64,000 nucleotides of DNA from Centropus unirufus (GCA_013397695.1 VYZI01000205.1:1128221-1192220), one strand, 5' to 3'. Positions 11,310 to 22,304 are shown, numbered from the stretch's first letter. Program-made: numbers and translations. Notes: generated by a model from the letters alone, not told the origin.

Positions 11310-11320
11310 ATCACTAGGTT
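11292..11320. repeat. Perfect 13-bp inverted repeat at a CR1 3' end
   Basis: AACCTAGTGATTC (11,292-11,304), the spacer TAT, then GAATCACTAGGTT (11,308-11,320). The right arm is the exact reverse complement of the last CR1 bases, so the CR1 terminus is followed by a fold-back copy of itself. It continues into TCTATAAGATCAC. This could be a templated fold-back during insertion, or the edge of a second CR1 in opposite orientation. Confidence 0.9.
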
Positions 11321-11326
11321 CTATAA

Positions 11327-13050
11327 GATCACCGGGGAGGTGCCACCCTGAAGACCACAGTACTTGACAATGCTGCATGGCAGCCGGTTCCGAAGAGACT
11401 TCAGTACAGTGAAGAATTGGACTTTCAATGCCTAAAACAGACCCTCACTGGGAATGTTCCAGCTGAATCCACTGCCTTGTGCCAACAGCAGAAGAAACCC
11501 TTGGGAAGCAGCATCTCACTTGGCCATCCCGGCTTCCTGGCTTCCATGGAGGGAGAGGGTAAAGCAGCAAAACTGAATAAGGAAATGCTGGAACATTTCA
11601 ATGAGAAATCTCAAAAAACAAACCCAAACACCCTGGAGCCCTGTGGCGGCGGCTCCATGTCTGCAGAGATCACAAGGCCACGCCAACCCCCCCGCCACCC
11701 TCCCCGCACAAACGCATCGCTAATGGCAAGGCAGCTCGAGCTAAATGCCAGCAGTGCTAGCACGCGTGCGCAGTTGGGGGGACCCTTGCTTCGCAGGACA
11801 AAGGCAGGCGCTTTGGGGTATGGGAGGCACGGACTGGCCGGGTGCAAGAGGGATTGGGGCTCACCTCACAGGTGGATGTGGCTGGGGGCACTCAGCTGCT
11901 TTGGGAGAGTGGCTTCAAGACAGCGAGGCTGGTGAGGCCGAAGCATGCAAAGCGTTGTCTGCAGCCACACGTGCCCTGCAGGTGCTTGGATGGGTGCTGC
12001 AGCCCTGGTGTCCCCACCTCAGTACTACTGCTCACACCACCATCACTCACACACTACCTCTATCCCTCAAATATCTCGCAAAAATCTGGTCGGGATCAAA
12101 AAAGGCATGTCTGAAGGGCATGGGTATGGTGATCCAAGCCCAATGAGAGCATCCCGGGTGAGGAAGGGTCTGCAGAAACCTCTTTGTCCCCCGTGGGAGC
12201 TGCGCGACCTTCCCAGTCCTGCAGGAAACACAGAGCTGTGCATGGATGGGCACCCACCATGGGGCACCTGGGTCCTTCCTTTTGGGTGGCTCTGGGAGAC
12301 AGAGCAGGACACCATGAGACGGGAACACAGCGTCCCCTTCTCCAATGCTGCTGAGGGACACAGGAACCCTGGTCTCTGTGCCAGGCAAGCCACAGGGAGC
12401 CGGGGACAGGACGGGCAGCCGCCTGCTCAAGCTGAAGTGAGATGCTCCTGCACGCAGGATGCTGAACTCTGCGTCCCCAGACCCAGCGTGATAAGACACC
12501 AGCACAAAGAGGCCACGACCTCATGAAAAAGACGGGTCTAGAAGAAATAGCAGCATAAACACAGCTCATCCTTTCTCCCCAGAAAGGCTTCTGCTGTGTC
12601 TAGGCTGCACGAAGGCAGTCTCTGCCCCCATGTCTCTGCACATACATCCTTGGATCAAGTCCCCCCGGGCTCCAGTCCCAGGTTCCCTCAAGGCACCCCC
12701 AACCTGCCCCAAGGCAGGAGCTGCAGATCCCACAGCCCGAGCCAGCAGCAGCTCCTTGAAATCACACCCGGGAGGCCTCCCGGGCGGCCAGCGACACGGC
12801 AGGCGGCGTGTGTTTTACAATCCATGTGTCGAAGAGCCCTCAGCAAAGGCTGCAGCAGATGCAGAGCGTTGAGCAGCTTCATTCCCCTGGCTGCATTCCG
12901 GCGGGAGGCAGGGAGCAGCCCCTCAGCCCCCCGCCTCCCTGTTCCCCAGCAGGCGTTTGGCATCCAGCACCGTGAGCTCCCGGGGCGCGCGCTCTCGTCG
13001 CCACAAACATCCTCCCTCAAAGCAGGACGCCTTCTCCCATGGGGCAAACA
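11327..13050. other. Unassigned single-copy non-coding DNA
   Basis: GC-rich sequence with open frames up to 193 codons on both strands, overlapping in several phases, which is typical of stop-poor GC-rich DNA. No domain, splice pattern or repeat is recognised. Confidence 0.45.
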
Positions 13051-13142
13051 TTAGTGGGACAACTGGAAACGTTCAACTTGATTATAATGCTTTAAGAAAA
13101 GGTCACGGTGAAATTTCAGCGCTTTACCTTGAGCTCTGTTTG
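13051..13142. promoter_or_regulatory. Small AT-rich candidate element
   Basis: AACGTTCAACTTGATTATAATGC followed by TTTAAGAAAAGGTCACGG (a nuclear-receptor half-site-like AGGTCA) in otherwise GC-rich DNA. It is short and the support is weak. Confidence 0.2.
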
Positions 13143-13306
13143 TTCTCTGTGGGATGAGATGGGAAGAGTCAGCTCGCCCTGGCTCGTGGCAGCCGCGTAG
13201 CTCTGATTGCATTTCACGGGCCAGCAGCGGGCTCTTGAGCCACAGCAACCCCCCCAGCCCCGGGGACACAGAGAAGTCACTGCTGATGCACTCGTGGGGG
13301 CACGTG

Positions 13307-13591
13307 CTGGACCACCACACTATAGCCAGACCACCAAATGAGAGGTGGACCACCACACCATTGGCAGACCATCACAAGATAGGTGGTCCACCACACAACA
13401 GGTGGTCTATCACACCATAAATAGGCCATAACACCACCAACGGACCACCCCACCATAGCCAGACCCCCACAACATAGCGGGACCACCACAGGAGAGGTGG
13501 ATCACCACAAGATAGCCAGGCCACCACACAACAGCTGGACCACCACATGAGAGGTGGACCACCACACAATAAGTGGACCACCAGACCATGG
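13307..13591. repeat. Minisatellite, about 15 units of 17-20 bp
   Basis: An irregular tandem array of units built on GGACCACCACA followed by a variable 7-9 base tail (TATAGCCA, GAGAGGT, CAACAGGT and similar). The units fall into at least two alternating sub-types, which suggests expansion in blocks. Read on the - strand the array is open and encodes a W/G/V/C-rich repetitive string. That reflects the repeat and not a gene. Confidence 0.93.
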
Positions 13592-14587
13592 TGCCACTCA
13601 TTTTCCCACCCTTAGCTGATTTTGCACTGCACTGACACGTCTGCTGTCAAAACAGACCAAATACACCCAAAAAAGCATGGAAAAGTAGCCAGCAATTCCT
13701 AGGCAGCATCTCTCTCAGAGTCAGGAAGGTTTTCCAAGGTGCGATTCGACTTCATCTTTTCAGACCTCAAAGGGCATTGTGGCCAAAACTGAATGAGGCA
13801 GCAGCACCGCAGCATCATCCAGACCAAGGGTGACCCTCAGCCACCACACCAGTCCTACCAGCACCTTCTCCAGCTCCTGGAGAGGGAAGGTGGAGAAGGG
13901 CTACCAGTACTGTAGGGCTGTCACAGTTTCGGCCAGCCCTACAAGCAGGACCCGGTCTCAATATGCACAGAGCAGTGTGAACCTCAGGAGCATCCTGGCT
14001 CCCTGGTTACCTTACACTCCAGCATGACTGCCTGGGGGCTCATTCACAACCCACACGGCTCTCCAAGCTGAGGAGCACAAGGACAATGCACTCAAAGGCC
14101 CATGACTGGTGCAGATGGTGGCCAGTGCCCTCCAAAACGCAGAGGTGCAGGACAGGAGCAGCTGAGCAGTTCTCCTCCCCTGCACATCCAAGTGGCAGCA
14201 GCTCTGACCCGCAGCAAAGGGTTTGCTATCAGCTGGGTGAGAGGAAACCAAGGTCAGCTTTGTTTGTGGCCACCAGAAGGATGCTCTGCCCCCAGCAAGG
14301 TTCCTGCTGCAATAATTAAATCTGTTGTCTGACAATTTGCTGCCAGGGGAGTTCTCAAAAGGTCTCCAAGCAGAGCCGGCAGATGAGCGCTTAGTGGAGA
14401 TGGAGCCCTCTGCACCCACCAAGAACTAGGCTGTCTGGTCCAGGCCTAGGAATGTGAAGGGTGGGCAAAAGCCAGCAGGAGCTGCCTTCAGCTGGGATAA
14501 CTTCCCAGGAAAGGGCAGGCACTAGAAGGTTTTTTTTGGGAAGACTTTAAAACAGCCACTTCCACAACAGGACCGAAAGCCTGAAGT
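13592..14587. other. Unassigned single-copy non-coding DNA
   Basis: Mixed sequence. A short AT patch, CAATAATTAAATCTGTTG (about 14,311), precedes the CR1. No gene is recognised. Confidence 0.4.
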
Positions 14588-15150
14588 CACAGAATCATAG
14601 AATGGTTTTGTTTGGAAAGACCTTAAAGTTCATCCAGTTCCAACCCCCCTGCCAAGGACAGGGACACCTCTCACTGGACCAGGCTGCTCAAAGCCCCATC
14701 CAACCTGGCCTTCAACATCTCCAGGGAGGCAGCATCCACAACTTCTCTGGGAAACCTGTGCCAGGGCGTCACCACCCTCATTATGAAGCCTTTCTTCCTA
14801 ATATCTAGCCTAAATCTTACCCCTTCCAATATAAAACCTTTTGTCCTATCATTCCAGGCCCTTGTAAAAAGTCCCTCCCCAGCTTTCCTGTAGCCCCTTC
14901 AGGTACTGGGAGGCCATTATGCGGTCTCCCCAGAGCCTTCCCTTCTCCAGGCTGAACCCCAGCTCTCTCAGCCTGTCCTCATGGCAGAGCTGCTCCAGCC
15001 CTCAATCATCTTTGTAGCCTCCTCTGAACCCATTCCAACAGTTCCATGTTCTTCTTATGTTGGGGATTCCAGAACTGGACAGAAGACTCCAGGTGGGGTC
15101 TCACAGGAGAGGAGTAGAGGGGCAGAGAGGGGTAGAGGGGCAGTGGCAGA
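14588..15150 (-). mobile_element. CR1 LINE fragment with ORF2 end (-)
   Basis: A reverse-oriented CR1 that begins CACAGAATCATAGAATGG and covers the full 3' untranslated region. It then enters the C-terminal end of ORF2. On the - strand the frame reads SSPVRPHLESSVQFWNPQHK and then KNMELLEWVQRR, the typical last segment of the CR1 reverse-transcriptase protein. It passes into a purine-rich GGGGCAGAGAGG stretch at the far end, so the 5' boundary is approximate. It is truncated and inactive. Confidence 0.95.
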
Positions 15151-16544
15151 GAGGAGAGACTAGAGAGGAGTACGGATGTGCTCTTAAAGCAGCAGGGTGG
15201 CCAAGAACGGCCTGGTGGTGGCCACAATCCAGCCTGCAAAGCACTCCCCAAAGTGGTAAGGGTTTGAGATGCTACCGCAGAGCAAATGATTTCCTGATGC
15301 CTGCTGTTGCAGCCGGAGCATGGGGACAGCGTGGCACTCCTCCCCAGGCTTAGAAGGCACCTGGCAGGTCCCCTCGGCAGCATCTTCCCATCAAAAACCA
15401 ACCTTGGTGAAGGCAACACCTGTGTCAAAGCTGCGGAGGACGGCATCAACACCTCAGCCTGTCGGCACGGCCACAGCGGACCCAGGAGGCAGCAGACCCT
15501 CGTCCCCACAGCGCTCGCTCCTGCTTTTCCGGAGCATGCAGACACACCTGCCTGTGGAGCCGGGATGCTGTATTCCCACCACTCTGGCAGTGCCGCTCGC
15601 AACATCTCCCAGCTGCTGCCAAAAGGTATTTTTAGCTGCATTATTTATTTGAACACCTGCCTGAGACTTCAAGGCAGAGTACGGAGCCTGAGCAGCAAAG
15701 GGAGGGAGGGAAGAGCGGCACCAGGAGATCTGGACCATTTCCACTGGAAGATTCGAGAGATGTGGGCGCAACGGAGCAAGACTTGGGATGTGCTCAGGAA
15801 GTGGATGGCACAGGCAGGATCGCACACACTAATATCACCCCATTAACCCAGCTGTTGGGAACAGCCAAGTACCAGTGTAGACTGGAAGATGCTCCAGTCA
15901 CCCTCACTGAGAGGCTTCCTTCAGGGGAACTGGGCTCATCAGGTACCCAGCAGCACGTGATTTAAGATGCTCTGGCCCAAGACGGTGTCTGCACTCCCAA
16001 GTCTCACTGTCATACATCACCTTCTCCACACAACCTCGTTTTAGGGAGCAAATTCAGCAGAACTGCCCTCTTTCAAAATGCCCTTCCTCCACGAAAAACT
16101 GATTCCACCGCAGAACCGGCCCGCTGCCCTGTTTCAGAGAGCCAGCCCAGAGAAAAGAGGATGAAGTGAGCAGAAAGCGAGGGAAAGAGGGATGCTACAG
16201 GGGAGGACAGACACGCTTCACTCTTCTTCCCAAAGACGGAGATGCCCACATGTACCCCAGGGGGCTTTGGGGGGACCATGGGGCACCTGAGGGACCAGGC
16301 AGGGGGCACACAGAAAGCGATACAACACCCCTGGGTTATATTTGCACGCCTGTCTCGCCTCCCCATTTACTGCTGTGAACAAAACCCGCCACCTCCCTCC
16401 CCTTCTGCTGAAATAATCCCCCTTTCTCTCTGAAATCAGCCAGGAAAAGGAGAAAAAAAAAAATAGAAGGAAAAGAAAAGAGCATCTAAAAATAAAGGCC
16501 AGGCCAGAGTATGTGCCTCTTGGTTGGGCTCCTGTGCTCACAGA
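15151..16544. other. Unassigned single-copy non-coding DNA
   Basis: Mixed GC-rich sequence with one small AT patch (TTTTTAGCTGCATTATTTATTTG, about 15,629). No gene or repeat is recognised. Confidence 0.45.
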
Positions 16545-16775
16545 TCTGCTTATTTTGGCCTATCTCTCCCCAGCGATAAGGCAGCTAACAGCCCGTTATC
16601 AGCCAGTCGGTGAAAATGTGCTCCAGCCTGATTAGGGCTCAGTCTTTGCCAAGGTTATAAACAGCCGTTATCGTTCTCCCAAACAGAATAATCCGGACAG
16701 TATCAGCTCAGAAACATATGGGCCACACAGCGAAGATAGCCGCTGACGGACACTTCATTTTAATTGTAACGAGTG
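16545..16775. promoter_or_regulatory. Candidate GATA-rich conserved element
   Basis: Several GATA-type sites lie in about 160 bases: GATAAG (16,575), TTATC (16,596 and 16,668), GTATCAGC (about 16,699) and AGATAGCC (about 16,733). With them are CCTGATTAGGG and TTTTAATTGTAACG. Composition switches sharply to GC-rich promoter-like DNA on the right. A GATA-factor enhancer is a reasonable hypothesis but cannot be proved here. Confidence 0.4.
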
Positions 16776-17106
16776 GTTAGCAGCAGCCTCCAGACAACAG
16801 ACACAACTGCCCAATTGGCAGTGGGCTCGCATCTCCTCCTGCATCCCTCCTCCCTCCCGCTCGCCGCCAGTTTTCTCCTCTCCACGCTGCCCTCCTCCTC
16901 TCCATTTTGCAGACCCCGGAGCGAGCAGCCCTGCAGACCTGGGACAGCCCTGATCCGTGGGGAGCAGGCAGGCAGCGCCCCCCTAACCTCCCCAGCTGGA
17001 AAACGGGGCGCTCGGTACTGGTGGCATCAGTGTCGTGTCCTACCTGATGTGCCTACAGCCAGGCTGGGGGGAGCACAGAGCAAGAGGGTGAACAGGGCCA
17101 CTGTAA

Positions 17107-17160
17107 TTTACAGTTGGGCTTGATGATCTCAGAGGTCTTTTCCAACCTGGTGATTCTATG
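17107..17160 (+). mobile_element. Very short CR1 3' tip (+)
   Basis: Only the last 54 bases of a CR1: TTTACAGTTGGGCTTGATGATCTC, AGAGGTCTTTTCCAACC, TGGTGATTCTATG. It is an extreme 5' truncation on insertion, or a relic cut by a later deletion. Confidence 0.9.
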
Positions 17161-17394
17161 GTAGAGGTCCCACCTCTCCATGGGAATGGAGGCAGGGCAA
17201 TGGGTCCCCCCTCCATGCAGCATCCCGGCGTTCCCTCGCTGCCTGCCCGCGTGCCAGCTCGGCAGCAGGCAGGGCGCGGAAGGAGGGGCTGCAAACCCTC
17301 ATTTCACATTCTCCTGGTGTCCCTTCTGTGTCATACTTCTATTTTTTTTCCCCCTTCCCCCCTCCCTCTTCCCAAAAGGGGTGGTTTAGCTCAG
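17161..17394. other. Unassigned non-coding DNA
   Basis: GC-rich sequence followed by pyrimidine-rich tracts. Nothing is recognised. Confidence 0.35.
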
Positions 17395-17690
17395 AGAGTC
17401 TTAAACACATTTGCATTCCCAAGACAAGCTTAGGCATAAATTCATCTCAGTGCAGGGGCCTTTTTTTCTGGCTTTTTTTCCCCTCCCCATTCTCCTTCCT
17501 TTCCCTCCCTTCTCCTTTTCTCTCCAAACCCGAAATGAATTCAGTGAGAACCCTTGCAATTCCAGCACCATTGCACAACGCAATACAGGATTACAAGGGA
17601 TCCAAGAGCTTTCCTTTTCTTCCAACCAAAGGCACGCAGTATTGCTGCTTGGTTTTGTTATTAACAATACGCAGGGATAAGGGTCTTGGC
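17395..17690. promoter_or_regulatory. Weak candidate conserved element
   Basis: A POU octamer ATTTGCAT (17,409-17,416), TAAATTCATCTC, and GCAATACAGGATTACAAGG, then TGTTATTAACAATACGC near 17,656-17,672. Long pyrimidine tracts separate the parts. The enhancer call is tentative. Confidence 0.25.
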
Positions 17691-18768
17691 CCCATTAGCT
17701 GCACTAACCTTCTTCCCACTTTCTTCTCCAGCCAGTCCCAGCTCCCACAAATCACGTCTGAGCTCCACTCCTCTGGAGGTAAAAATCAGGAGAAAAAGGG
17801 GAATGGTTCCCGAAAAACAACAGCAAAATGTTAATACGGGGAGGCAAGCAAAAAATCTTAGGAAGACCCAGGACTGAGCTTCCAGTCACGGATGCTTTCT
17901 CTGATAATCTGTATTCCTATCTTGGTGCCAGCGGAGCTGTGATTAGAATATCCAAGGTCTCATAAAAGATTCAGGGCTTATTGACTCCCTTGCCTTCGCT
18001 GCCGGTTTGTGGTGCTCCTGCCTCCTCCTGCTCAGCCTCCACAGCACCCGCTGCCCCTTGCAAGTTGCCACTGCAGATACCAAAGTTGAAGACGTCTAGT
18101 TGGGTGGAAGGCTCTCCTCCCTCCCGAGCTGAGGGATGTATTCCCACCTCCAACCCTGGCGAGAGGAACTTCAGGAGACTCCTTGTCCCTAGGGACATCC
18201 CTACCCACAACAAACCCCTCTTGGATGTCCCCACAGCCACTCCAGCAGCACCGACCACCGTGGTGGGCAGGCGAGGCTCCACGTGCTGCGGGCAGAAGGG
18301 CAGATTTATGAGTCACTTAAATTCAAGTCACACATTTAGGTGAAATTATCCCCAAGCTGTCAAAAGAAATCCTTACAGCAGGGACCCCTGAGGAGCAGGC
18401 TTCCCCCTGATCGTACGCGGGATGAGCTCTCCGAGGGCTGTCTCTGGCAGCACTGCTGCCCAGTTTTGCTGCATAAGCAAAGCTGAGCAAATGTGCCGAC
18501 CAGAGAATCCAGTCCCTGCGAATTTATGATCAGCGCTGCTCGGCTGCAGCCCTAAGGAGAAGGTGGGGGATGGGGGCAGGCAATCAGCCCTTGGGAATGT
18601 GCTATTCCATGTGCTCGTTGGTTTTAGGCACAAAATTATCAGATGATGGTGAAGGTGGTGTGAATTGTGCGGTTCACCTACTGGAGATGTCCATACCTGA
18701 GTGACACAGAGGTGCTTGTGATCACCACATACAATTGAGCACCACATCCATTCAGGCACCTGATAAAT
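17691..18768. other. Unassigned single-copy non-coding DNA
   Basis: Mixed sequence. One AT patch (TTTATGAGTCACTTAAATTC, about 18,305) contains an AP-1-like TGAGTCA. No gene or repeat is recognised. Confidence 0.4.
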
Positions 18769-19030
18769 CACAGAATCCCGGAATGGTTTAGGTTGGAAAG
18801 GACCTTAAAGCCCATCCAGTTCCAACCCCCCTGCCATGGGCAGTGACACCTCCCACGGGATCAAGTTGCACAAAGCCCCATCCAACCTGGCTTTGAACAC
18901 CTCCAGGGAGGTGGGCAGCCACGACTTCCCTAGGCAGCCCGTGCCAGTGCCTCACCACCCTCATCATAATTAATTTCTTCCTAATGTTTAACCTAAATCT
19001 TCTCCTCTCCAATTTAATGCCTTTTATTTT
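18769..19030 (-). mobile_element. CR1 LINE 3' fragment (-)
   Basis: It begins CACAGAATCCCGGAATGG and continues GGTTGGAAAGGACCTTAAAGCC, CAACCCCCCTGCCATGGGCAG, and CTCCAGGGAGGTGGGCAGCC. It ends in TTAATTTCTTCCTAATGTTTAACC. It is 3' untranslated region only and is closely related in layout to the copies at 14,588 and 51,257. Confidence 0.95.
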
Positions 19031-19359
19031 AACAATCCACTGTATTTCCACACCACCTAAAACCCATACCAAGTGCACCAAGACCCCATGCAAGAAGGCG
19101 CTGCATAATATAGGAAAAAAAAAATAAAAATAACGTTTAAAAATAAAATACTGCATAGGAATGCATCGATTTGGGTCTCCACATACGCCCAAACACACAC
19201 GCTCTTGTTTGTTTATGCATTGTATGTGCACCCAGCACGTGTGCACACGCCCCCGCGAGGCATACCCAGGCGCACACGTGTACGCGTACCCGCACACAGA
19301 TCCAGACTATTTATACATACACAATCCATACCAACGCTCCACGCCCCCCGCTCGGTGAC
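19031..19359. repeat. A-rich and CA/CG-rich low-complexity stretch
   Basis: An A-rich run (about 19,111-19,150) is followed by CA- and CG-rich sequence. The 20 bases at 19,270-19,289 (GCGCACACGTGTACGCGTAC) alternate purine and pyrimidine throughout, the pattern that favours left-handed Z-DNA. CpGs survive here although CpG decay is usual elsewhere. Confidence 0.6.
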
Positions 19360-19930
19360 AGCTCAGATTTTCAGTAATATCATAATATTATTTTTTAGAT
19401 CAGTTAAGGTATAAAATGTGCGCTCTCTCAGTCTTTAATATTAATAAGTCTTGTAACTAGCGGTTTCTCGTAGCTCCGAATTCTTGAGCACAACTAGAAA
19501 GGGCACTTATCCTGAAAAATCTAATAAATTTACAGTTTTATATACTTCCTTCAATTGTAAAAGTCTTGTTCAATAAACTTTAAAATGCCACTATAGAGCA
19601 ATAACACAGACAGTATAAACCCAGCCCTGGGAAAGCTGTGCAACCAGAAATTGTTCCCCTTTCTGCTACAGCAATAAAGTTTTATATGTTTGAACTGACT
19701 GTAAAAAGGTTTGAATGTTGGCAACTGGGGAATAATCTGTCTTCTTTATAGTTATTATCATATTTCCCACAAGACCCTTTGGTCTGTGTCAATCCTTCTC
19801 GTCTATGACACCTTTGTACTGTCAGCGAAAGCAGGAATACTTAACTTTTTGCGTGCGCGCGCGGCTGTGACTGGAGGTTCCTTCGCTCTGCTTTTCCTCA
19901 GATTACAGCACCCGGGAATAAATTACCTGT
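19360..19930. promoter_or_regulatory. Large AT-rich candidate conserved block
   Basis: About 570 bases of AT-rich sequence: AATATCATAATATTATTTTTT, CTTTAATATTAATAAG, AAATCTAATAAATTTACAG, several AATAAA-type hexamers, and TTATAGTTATTATCATATTTCC. It ends in a CpG cluster with 14 alternating bases (19,850-19,863). The AATAAA hexamers allow a 3' untranslated region as an alternative reading. I see no coding exon beside it. Confidence 0.4.
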
Positions 19931-20214
19931 GACGGGCTGCAATGGAAGCCTTTTACCAAATCAAGCTCATTTGGAGCACAACATAAAAAACAACCCATGG
20001 GACTCGAAGACCAGTTTTCAAGGCACCAGGGATAAGGATGGCTGCCACTGTCCCCACAGCTTCCCAGGACACTGTGGCAGGCAGGGTCTTCCACTGGTGG
20101 CATCTCCCCATTGCTTTTTTATAAGAAAGAGGTTTTGGTTTGAGATTGGCTCCTCCTGCCTCTCTGCCACTGACTGAAGGGGTAGGGGTAGGGTAGGGCT
20201 GATTTGTTTGAGGA
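19931..20214. other. Unassigned non-coding DNA
   Basis: Single-copy sequence between an AT-rich block and a CR1. Nothing is recognised. Confidence 0.35.
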
Positions 20215-21024
20215 TAGGGATGCTCTTCAAGGGATCTCAACAGGCTGGATCCATGGGCTGAGACCAAAGGGATGAGGTTCAACAAAGCCACATGCCGGGT
20301 CCTCCACTTGGGACACAAGAACCCCGTGCAACTCCAGGCCTGGGGAAGACTGGCTGGAAAGCTGCCTGGGGAAGAAGGACCTGGGGGTGTTGGTTGACAG
20401 CTGACTGAACATAAGCCAGCAGAGGCCCAGGTGGCCAAGAAAGCCAATGGCATCTTTCTGTATCAGAAACAGCATGGACAGGAGGTCCAGGGAGGTGACT
20501 CTGTCCCTGCACTTGACACTGGTGAGACCGCACCTCAAATCCTGGGTTCAGCTCTGGGCCCCTCATTCCAAGAAGGACATTGAGGTCCTAGAGTGTGTCC
20601 AGGGAAGGAAACGGAGCTGGGGAAGGGACTGGAGAACAAGGGCTATGGGGAGTGGCTGAGGGAGCTGGGGTTGTTTAGCCTGGAGGAGGCTGAGGGGGGA
20701 CCTCATCACTGCCTCCAACTGCCTGAAATGGGGGTGTGGAGAGGTGGGTGCTGGGCTCTTCTCTCAAGTGACAGGTGATAGGACAAGGGGGAATGACCTC
20801 AACCTGCACCAAGGGAGGTTCAGGTTGGACATTAAGAAAAAATTCCTCACCAAAAGGGTCATTAGGCCCTGGCAGAGGCTGCACAGGAAAGTGGTGGAGT
20901 CCCCATCCCTGGAGATGCTCAAAAGACAGGAAAACGAGATACTTAAGGATATGGTTTAGTGGTTGACAGGTACAGTTGGATGATTTCATAGGTCTTTTCC
21001 AACCTGGTGATTCCAACCTGGTGA
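20215..21024 (+). mobile_element. Longest CR1 LINE fragment, with ORF2 C-terminus (+)
   Basis: About 810 bases of CR1. The first part decodes to the end of ORF2. One frame reads LDPWAETKGMRFNKATCRVL, then HLGHKNPVQLQAWGRLAG. After frame shifts another reads SREVTLSLHLTLVRPHLKSW and WAPHSKKDIEVLECVQG. The complete 3' untranslated region follows. The element ends GGTCTTTTCCAACCTGGTGATT with a duplicated CCAACCTGGTGA. It is inactive because it has frame shifts, stops and no 5' two-thirds. Confidence 0.96.
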
Positions 21025-21419
21025 GCACCAGCGTCTGCAGGTTCAGTGGTTGGAACCAGAGCACCCAGACACCTTCTGGACAGAAACATATCAGGGATTA
21101 TTGCTGAATCCCAATGAAATCCAACCCTGACCCCAGAAACGCAGTAGGTGAATACAAGGAAATCCCTCAAACCTACCAATTTCACCAACAGCTGACGCTT
21201 TCATCAGCTGCAATTTTTAAACAGCTGAGAGCCCACAAACCACAGCAAGCCTGGACCTCAGCATCATCCACGCAGGGCCTGTCTCTGGAGGAGCTGCTCC
21301 GGTGGTGGCCACAGGGTTCAAGGACACAACGGAATCTGATCCCCAACACTCAGGAACACAACCCCACGCAATCCCTGACCGTGGGCCATCATTCAGGTGG
21401 CAAAGATGAGGCTCAATCA

Positions 21420-21790
21420 GAGATTGAGATGTCAGAAGAAGTGATGTTAAAGCACGTTTGGAAAATGAAAAATGAGGAGTCGCCAGGACCAGATAATACC
21501 TGCCTAAGAGTTCTGCGGGGACTCAGAAATAAAATGATTGCATATTTTCATTAGCAGCTCAATCTCTCATTACACTGGAGGACACAAAGTGTCATACCCT
21601 ATTTTTAAAAAATGGAGTGAGATGAGCCACGGATTCACCGACTTGTGAGTCTCACTTCAGCACCGGCTAAGATGATAAATAGATAGGAAAAAGCCTTGAG
21701 ATGGACACGATACCACTGAGATTAACTACCAGTGCCCGTAAGGAAGAAGAAAACCTACCTCACTAATCTACTGCAATTGCTGCGCACCCA
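21420..21790 (+). mobile_element. Ancient CR1-clade reverse-transcriptase remnant (+)
   Basis: The + strand translation contains ESPGPDNTCLRVLRGLRN, matching the KSPGPDG..PRVLRELA stretch of CR1-clade reverse transcriptases. After a gap it reads VIPYF, K, LVSLTSAPAKMIN (compare TPIFKKG..PVSLTSVPGKVM) and then KTYLTNLLQLLRTH. The conserved order is kept but is broken by several stops. It is far more decayed than the nearby CR1 copies, so it is probably an older lineage such as L3. Confidence 0.75.
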
Positions 21791-22304
21791 CTAACAGAGG
21801 CACAGGGCACAGCTGACGTTGCTTGCAATCACCCAAAATTTCATCCATTGGCAAATTTAACTCTTCTCCCAGCAAAAAAGCAAGGCCTAAAGTCAGTTAA
21901 GAGGTGGAAGAGAGGAAAAATAAATGGCTTCTTCAACAAGGTGGGGAAGGTTTGCCCATCATGGCTTGACAAGTTTATTGCCAGAAGAGCATGAGGTTTG
22001 AGGAGATGAGCAACAGGAGTTCATAAGGACTCGAGAAGGCTGGGATGCTCCTCCAAGGATGTGTGAACAAAGCTCCATGAGCTGGAGATAAGATGGTGGG
22101 TAAAAGTCAGCGAGGGTAAAATGCACAAGGAAGTAATTTAATTACTCACAGAGAGTGACTACGACAAACTTTGTGCAGCCAGGCCGGACGCTTAGTGAAG
22201 CGTGAAGGGAAGGAGCGGTGAGAGCTGCCAGGGCTGCACGATGCCCTGCACCCAAGCTGCCCCTCACCCCGAGGCTTCTCACCTCCTGCAAGCCCATCCT
22301 CCTT
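21791..22304. other. Unassigned DNA, possibly more decayed LINE
   Basis: Lies between two CR1-type fragments and has no clear homology by eye. A near-palindromic AGTAATTTAATTACT occurs at about 22,131-22,145. It may be further remains of the ancient LINE. Confidence 0.3.

Noticed and set aside
11417..12526. Several overlapping 130-190 codon frames on both strands
   Set aside because: GC-rich, stop-poor DNA gives long frames in many phases. None has a domain, a consistent strand or splice signals.
13277..13601. Overlapping - strand frames rich in Trp, Gly, Val and Cys
   Set aside because: They are translations of the minisatellite. Open frames arise because the unit lacks stops.
15006..15641. 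211-codon - strand frame with a reverse-transcriptase-like end
   Set aside because: Only the last part is CR1 ORF2 C-terminus. The upstream part is unrelated single-copy DNA, so it is not an intact gene.
17377..17445. GGTGGTTTAGCTCAGAGAG, like the start of a tRNA (A box)
   Set aside because: No B box, no anticodon stem and no acceptor pairing follow at the right distance.
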